From: Putridiphycobacter sp045107045
GTDB taxonomy: Bacteria > Bacteroidota > Bacteroidia > Flavobacteriales_D > Crocinitomicaceae
Length of the DNA: 64,000 bases
Direction of reading: 5' to 3'
NCBI GenBank assembly: GCA_045107045.1
Contig: JBGCFR010000010.1
Span: 1 to 64,000, forward strand
This document shows, piece by piece, positions 61,143 through 64,000 of the stretch (its first letter is position 1; every line of letters begins with the position of its first letter). A program made the translations under genes and the position numbers. A model generated the notes under the pieces. The model made no database searches. It was not told the DNA's origin and saw only the letters and a program-made list of their open reading frames with translations.

Positions 61143-61973
61143 TTAGTTAATAGCTCCTAATTTAAAAACAGATTTCCCATTTTCTGAAATCAATAATTGA
61201 GCAGCCTTATTTGGCATAAGCATAGTATACAATGTATTTAAGTCCCACAAATTAGGATTCTTGAACCATTCTCCAATTTGCATATCAATTTCAATTGTTT
61301 TATCTGAATTCATTGCAATTGTTTGGTCTAATTTAACAAAAATATAATTTGGAACTGCAGCGTCCGAGCTTCCAGCATCTTTAGTGACACTACCATTATG
61401 AAAATTGTACCCAATTGTATCAGTATCAGCATTAATAAATTTCCCGTCAAATTGCATTTGGTGATAACCACCTCCAATCATTTCAGGCCAATTCCATGTC
61501 GCTGCATTAAATTCTAAAATGGATCCACTAACATTTTTATCAGGAGTCAATCCGAAAATAAAACCAATTCCAGTATAGTCAATAGGATCTATTTTTTGAT
61601 CCAACACCTTGGTTAGAGTGGTAGCATCAGACACATCAATTAAATGATGCATATCTATCATGACACTATCTCCATCCGCTTTATAAAAACGGACATCTGA
61701 AATTGAATACCTCAACCTTACAATACTCATGTTTTCATCATTCGCATTCTTAAATTTAATTTCATCAAAATCTGAAGAAGTGACATTGTTCCCATCCCAA
61801 CTTTGCGTAAACTTTAATGTAGCTGTATTCTCATACGTACAGGTACCATCATCTTTTTTAGCTTCATCATTATAGTTATAAGCCGTCTCATCTGTGCATC
61901 CTTTTTTCCTACAAGATGTTGCCAATACTGTAACTGCTATTAAGGCCATTCCGGCTATTTTTAAGTTTTTCAT
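61143..61973 (-). CDS. MbnP-family metal-associated lipoprotein
   Basis: The 276-residue lipoprotein (VLATSC) has a short Cys/Asp insert with KKGCTDETAYNYNDEAK (a calcium-binding-like repeat), then an MbnP-like beta domain: LKFTQSWDGNN, IVRLRYSISDVRFYKADG, MIDMHHLIDVSD and MIGGGYHQMQFDGKFI. MbnP proteins, found beside methanobactin genes and in Bacteroidota, bind copper or are linked to metal uptake. It follows a small Cys-rich protein and a barrel remnant on the same strand. A terminator follows it. Confidence 0.85.
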   Translation of the reverse strand: MKNLKIAGMALIAVTVLATSCRKKGCTDETAYNYNDEAKKDDGTCTYENTATLKFTQSWDGNNVTSSDFDEIKFKNANDENMSIVRLRYSISDVRFYKADGDSVMIDMHHLIDVSDATTLTKVLDQKIDPIDYTGIGFIFGLTPDKNVSGSILEFNAATWNWPEMIGGGYHQMQFDGKFINADTDTIGYNFHNGSVTKDAGSSDAAVPNYIFVKLDQTIAMNSDKTIEIDMQIGEWFKNPNLWDLNTLYTMLMPNKAAQLLISENGKSVFKLGAIN

Positions 61974-61990
61974 TTTTTCGTTTTTTACAA

Positions 61991-62309
61991 TTATAGGACG
62001 TCTGTCAGTCCTATGTTAATTCTATTTTTTGTTAATATCACTGATTTATCATAATCAGCTACTTCAAAATAAGTATCAAGCTGTAACAATAACGTATTTT
62101 TTCCTACTAAGGTTTGCCCAAATGCATCTATTTTTTGCATTTAATGTTTGCTCATAGTGAAATGAATAGTTTTTATAACCATTCAGTTTATAATTCACAA
62201 TCGCAAAATCTGACCATATAGAATTAATTATAAGATTTTTAAAACTTGGACTAAACTGCTGATTTGGGAGGGGTGAAAATATCTTCTGAAAAGTCTGAAA
62301 TACTTTCAA
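61991..62309 (-). pseudogene. Possible remnant of an outer-membrane barrel gene, frameshifted
   Basis: Two overlapping minus-strand frames read IINSIWSDFAIVNYKLNGY and NTLLLQLDTYFEVADYDK with beta-strand alternation and an end of INIGLTDVL. Removing one A from the A6 run at about 62131-62136 joins the frames into one open chain of about 105 codons ending at TAA 61991-61993. A typical neighbour at this position is an outer-membrane transporter, so this may be a C-terminal remnant. The start overlaps the Cys-rich gene, and no full-length barrel is present. Confidence is low because short frames with this composition can arise by chance. Confidence 0.4.
61993..62014. repeat. Seven-base inverted repeat before the MbnP gene
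   Basis: ataggac-N8-gtcctat lies 20-41 bases upstream of the MbnP ATG and overlaps the end of the possible barrel remnant. It could be an operator or a short hairpin. Confidence 0.35.
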
Positions 62310-62631
62310 TAAAATTAAGATAATTGTTACGCTTCAACAAATATAAAGGAACAGACAATCTCAAAAAGTCTCGCCCCGTAAAAGCCAACGGACTATATAT
62401 AATAACCTCTGGCAAGACATCAGTCTCACTTGACTGACTAGTAGCTTTAAGTTGTTTTTTCAAGTAACAGTGTCCTTCACATTTAGATGATGCTTCATTC
62501 TTGTTAACACAATATTTTGAAATAATATTTGCTTGATCCTTATAAAAACTAAGTATTTGAATAGATGGCCGCACAATTAACAGAAGCATAAAGCTAGCTA
62601 AAAACAAAGCTATTAGACGTTGTACAATCAT
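62251..62631 (-). CDS. Small Cys-rich protein of the MbnP/metal-uptake locus
   Basis: A 126-residue protein with an N-terminal membrane span or signal (LIALFLASFMLLLIV). A CX9CX3C cluster (Cys41, Cys51, Cys55) lies in KYCVNKNEASSKCEGHCYLKKQL-like residues. Short proteins with 'CNGxCYLxKQL' occur beside metal transport genes in Bacteroidota, as I recall. The C-terminus ends in DIFTPPKSAV. It sits upstream of the MbnP gene on the same strand. A metal-binding role is inferred from the cysteines. Confidence 0.7.
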   Translation of the reverse strand: MIVQRLIALFLASFMLLLIVRPSIQILSFYKDQANIISKYCVNKNEASSKCEGHCYLKKQLKATSQSSETDVLPEVIIYSPLAFTGRDFLRLSVPLYLLKRNNYLNFIESISDFSEDIFTPPKSAV

Positions 62632-62753
62632 TTGAAAACAAAGTTAAAATATTTCTTTTAAAATTAAAATAACATTCGTTAGTTTTCTTGATAATTATGC
62701 ATAGATGATAGACTTAATACCTTACAGATAGTGAATGTATATTAAGAAGAATG

Positions 62754-64000
62754 CTATTCAATCCTGTGCTTTAAAAGATATAAATCAGCAGAATGATAAC
62801 TATCTATTATTTCAAAGTTAAATGAATTAGAAATAATATGTTTTAAGCTATCGTTACACATTAATACACGATCACCATCATTAAACTGACCTATGTTAGT
62901 GTGAAGTTCAATTGTTTGATTCCGTTCTTGCAATTTATATTTATAAAAAAGTAATGAACCATTCCACCCAAAATAGAACACCTTGATTCCGGATAAGTCT
63001 TTTTTCTGTTTTATAGCATTAAAAATATACAATTCATTTGCCTGAAGCAATCTATCTCCAAGTCCAATCGTATTACCTTGCGCCTTATTGAACATAATTG
63101 AAAAAGGATAGAAAAAAACACAAAATATAATGGCATATTTAGTTGAAGATTTAATAAAAGTATTTCCTCTTTTAAAATTCTGAATAATGAAATAAATTGG
63201 GTAGGCCGCTATGATTGATAAGTAAGGAAATAATGGCATATCGTACCAGACCAATTTAGTGACAGAGCAACTAATAATAATCAGGTATGACAAACTGATT
63301 ACAAGAAGAATGAACATTATTTTCTTCTGTACTTCATCTCCAACCATAAAAGCAATAGACACGACACCAAGTACCAAAAACACTGCCCAAAAAGAAAAAT
63401 TAGATACAAACAGATTTTCTATATAAAAAAAGAATTTTTCGCTGTGATATTCAACAACATTAATTAATCTTCCTGCATCCTTTAGCAGGATTTCTCTAAA
63501 ATAAGCACCAGATGATTCTGCATTTCTGACATACAATAAGAATCCGTTTAATATGATAAACAATAATGACCCAAAAGCAAAATATTTATTTACTATGAAT
63601 TTTTTCAATAACTTTTGATGAATCAAAATAAACAAATAACCTGGAATAAATAAAAAAGCAGCATATAGCTTTGTAGCAAATGCTAAAGAGATAAACACAA
63701 AAAATAAAAGAATTTGTTTTTTATTATCCTTCAAAATAAACAATACGAAAGACAAATTAGTTAATACTAAAAATAGCGTAAGTATTGAATCTGAGTCAGC
63801 CGTTCTAGCCGTATGAAAGCCAATAAATCCATTTGATGTCAGCAATATGAGTGAACTGATCCAAGCCCATTGATAATTGAAATGCCTAGAAATAAATTTA
63901 AATAAGATAACAACCGTTAAACCAGCAGAGATAGCTGATGGTAATCTTAGAGCCAGTTCATTATAACCAAATATTTTAACTGATAGTAATTGAAACCAGC
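62754..64000 (-). CDS. ArnT/PMT-type family 39 glycosyltransferase (N-terminus beyond window)
   Basis: The frame is open to the window edge on the minus strand; residues before the first internal ATG read WFQLLSVKIFGYNELALRL, matching the second loop of family 39 transferases. TARTADSDSILTLF follows, then about ten membrane spans and a C-terminal soluble part (about 340-415). These enzymes transfer sugars from lipid-linked donors to lipid A or proteins in the periplasm. The first membrane span and catalytic Asp-Asp/Glu loop are outside the window. Confidence 0.85.
   Translation of the reverse strand, partial: WFQLLSVKIFGYNELALRLPSAISAGLTVVILFKFISRHFNYQWAWISSLILLTSNGFIGFHTARTADSDSILTLFLVLTNLSFVLFILKDNKKQILLFFVFISLAFATKLYAAFLFIPGYLFILIHQKLLKKFIVNKYFAFGSLLFIILNGFLLYVRNAESSGAYFREILLKDAGRLINVVEYHSEKFFFYIENLFVSNFSFWAVFLVLGVVSIAFMVGDEVQKKIMFILLVISLSYLIIISCSVTKLVWYDMPLFPYLSIIAAYPIYFIIQNFKRGNTFIKSSTKYAIIFCVFFYPFSIMFNKAQGNTIGLGDRLLQANELYIFNAIKQKKDLSGIKVFYFGWNGSLLFYKYKLQERNQTIELHTNIGQFNDGDRVLMCNDSLKHIISNSFNFEIIDSYHSADLYLLKHRIE

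Noticed and set aside
62076..62309. The 77-codon minus-strand frame as an independent intact gene
   Set aside because: Its last part (after about 62130) is an out-of-frame tail and its first part overlaps the Cys-rich gene. It makes more sense as part of a broken reading frame.
1..64000. tRNA, rRNA, CRISPR, insertion sequences, prophage or attachment sites
   Set aside because: No repeats with regular spacing, no transposase or integrase motifs and no tRNA-like cloverleaf were seen in the intergenic regions.

Overview
The window is AT-rich, densely coded bacterial chromosome. The gene content points to a marine or freshwater-type Bacteroidota, most likely Flavobacteriales or a Cryomorphaceae/Crocinitomicaceae-like relative. 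The evidence is three proteins with C-terminal type IX secretion (T9SS) sorting domains, a PorE-like OmpA protein, a GldL-like membrane protein, BshA, an MbnP-family lipoprotein, lipoproteins with loose lipoboxes, and many upstream regions carrying the Bacteroidota -7 box TAnnTTTG. I see no rRNA, tRNA, CRISPR, phage or insertion sequence. No gap without a gene exceeds about 280 bases. The genus is inference.

Layout. 1-6.4 kb (minus strand) is an accessory stretch: a partial SCO1-type lipoprotein, a YwqK-like lipoprotein, a YHYH lipoprotein, a DinB-like protein, a PadR regulator with a membrane partner, a VOC protein, a SUMF1-like protein, an Ada-type DNA repair regulator broken by a one-base frameshift, and a helical hypothetical. 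6.4-24.5 kb is mostly housekeeping: rhomboid, nitroreductase, gapA, purB, an ECF sigma/zinc anti-sigma pair, a PlsC-type acyltransferase, a NamZ-like muramidase, a LolE-like permease, a 2-oxoacid dehydrogenase E2, the PorE-like protein, a DnaQ-like exonuclease, an FAH-fold hydrolase, a glycosyltransferase, an M23/LysM peptidase and trmD.

24.4-37.1 kb is one minus-strand run of eleven tightly packed genes. Read in its direction these are a small membrane protein, mutL, two tandem rhomboids, an endonuclease/exonuclease/phosphatase-fold membrane protein, rfbA, a small membrane protein, a CotH kinase, an O-antigen-ligase-like protein, a second CotH-like protein with a C-terminal repeat region, and a membrane-anchored metallophosphoesterase. 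The last five form the most unusual block. One CotH keeps the DLD motif, while the other CotH and the phosphoesterase appear to have lost catalytic residues.

37.2-49.6 kb is plus-strand metabolism with two minus-strand insertions: a GH3/beta-lactamase fusion, bshA, a SiaB-like ATPase, a YkgJ-like protein, a flavoprotein lacking the redox disulfide, an aminotransferase, a heptose-7-phosphate-kinase-like PfkB protein, ubiE, a conserved hypothetical and pyrG. 49.6-57.7 kb holds three T9SS cargo proteins around a membrane-bound winged-helix regulator that abuts a peroxiredoxin-like lipoprotein. 57.8-64 kb holds rnz, ffh, an MbnP metal-associated locus with an apparent outer-membrane gene remnant, and a truncated ArnT/PMT-type glycosyltransferase.

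Functional themes are cell-envelope polymer and protein modification (CotH/ligase block), peptidoglycan salvage (NamZ, GH3-lactamase, M23), T9SS export, and one-component or membrane-coupled regulation (PadR with its partner, sigma/anti-sigma, winged helix).
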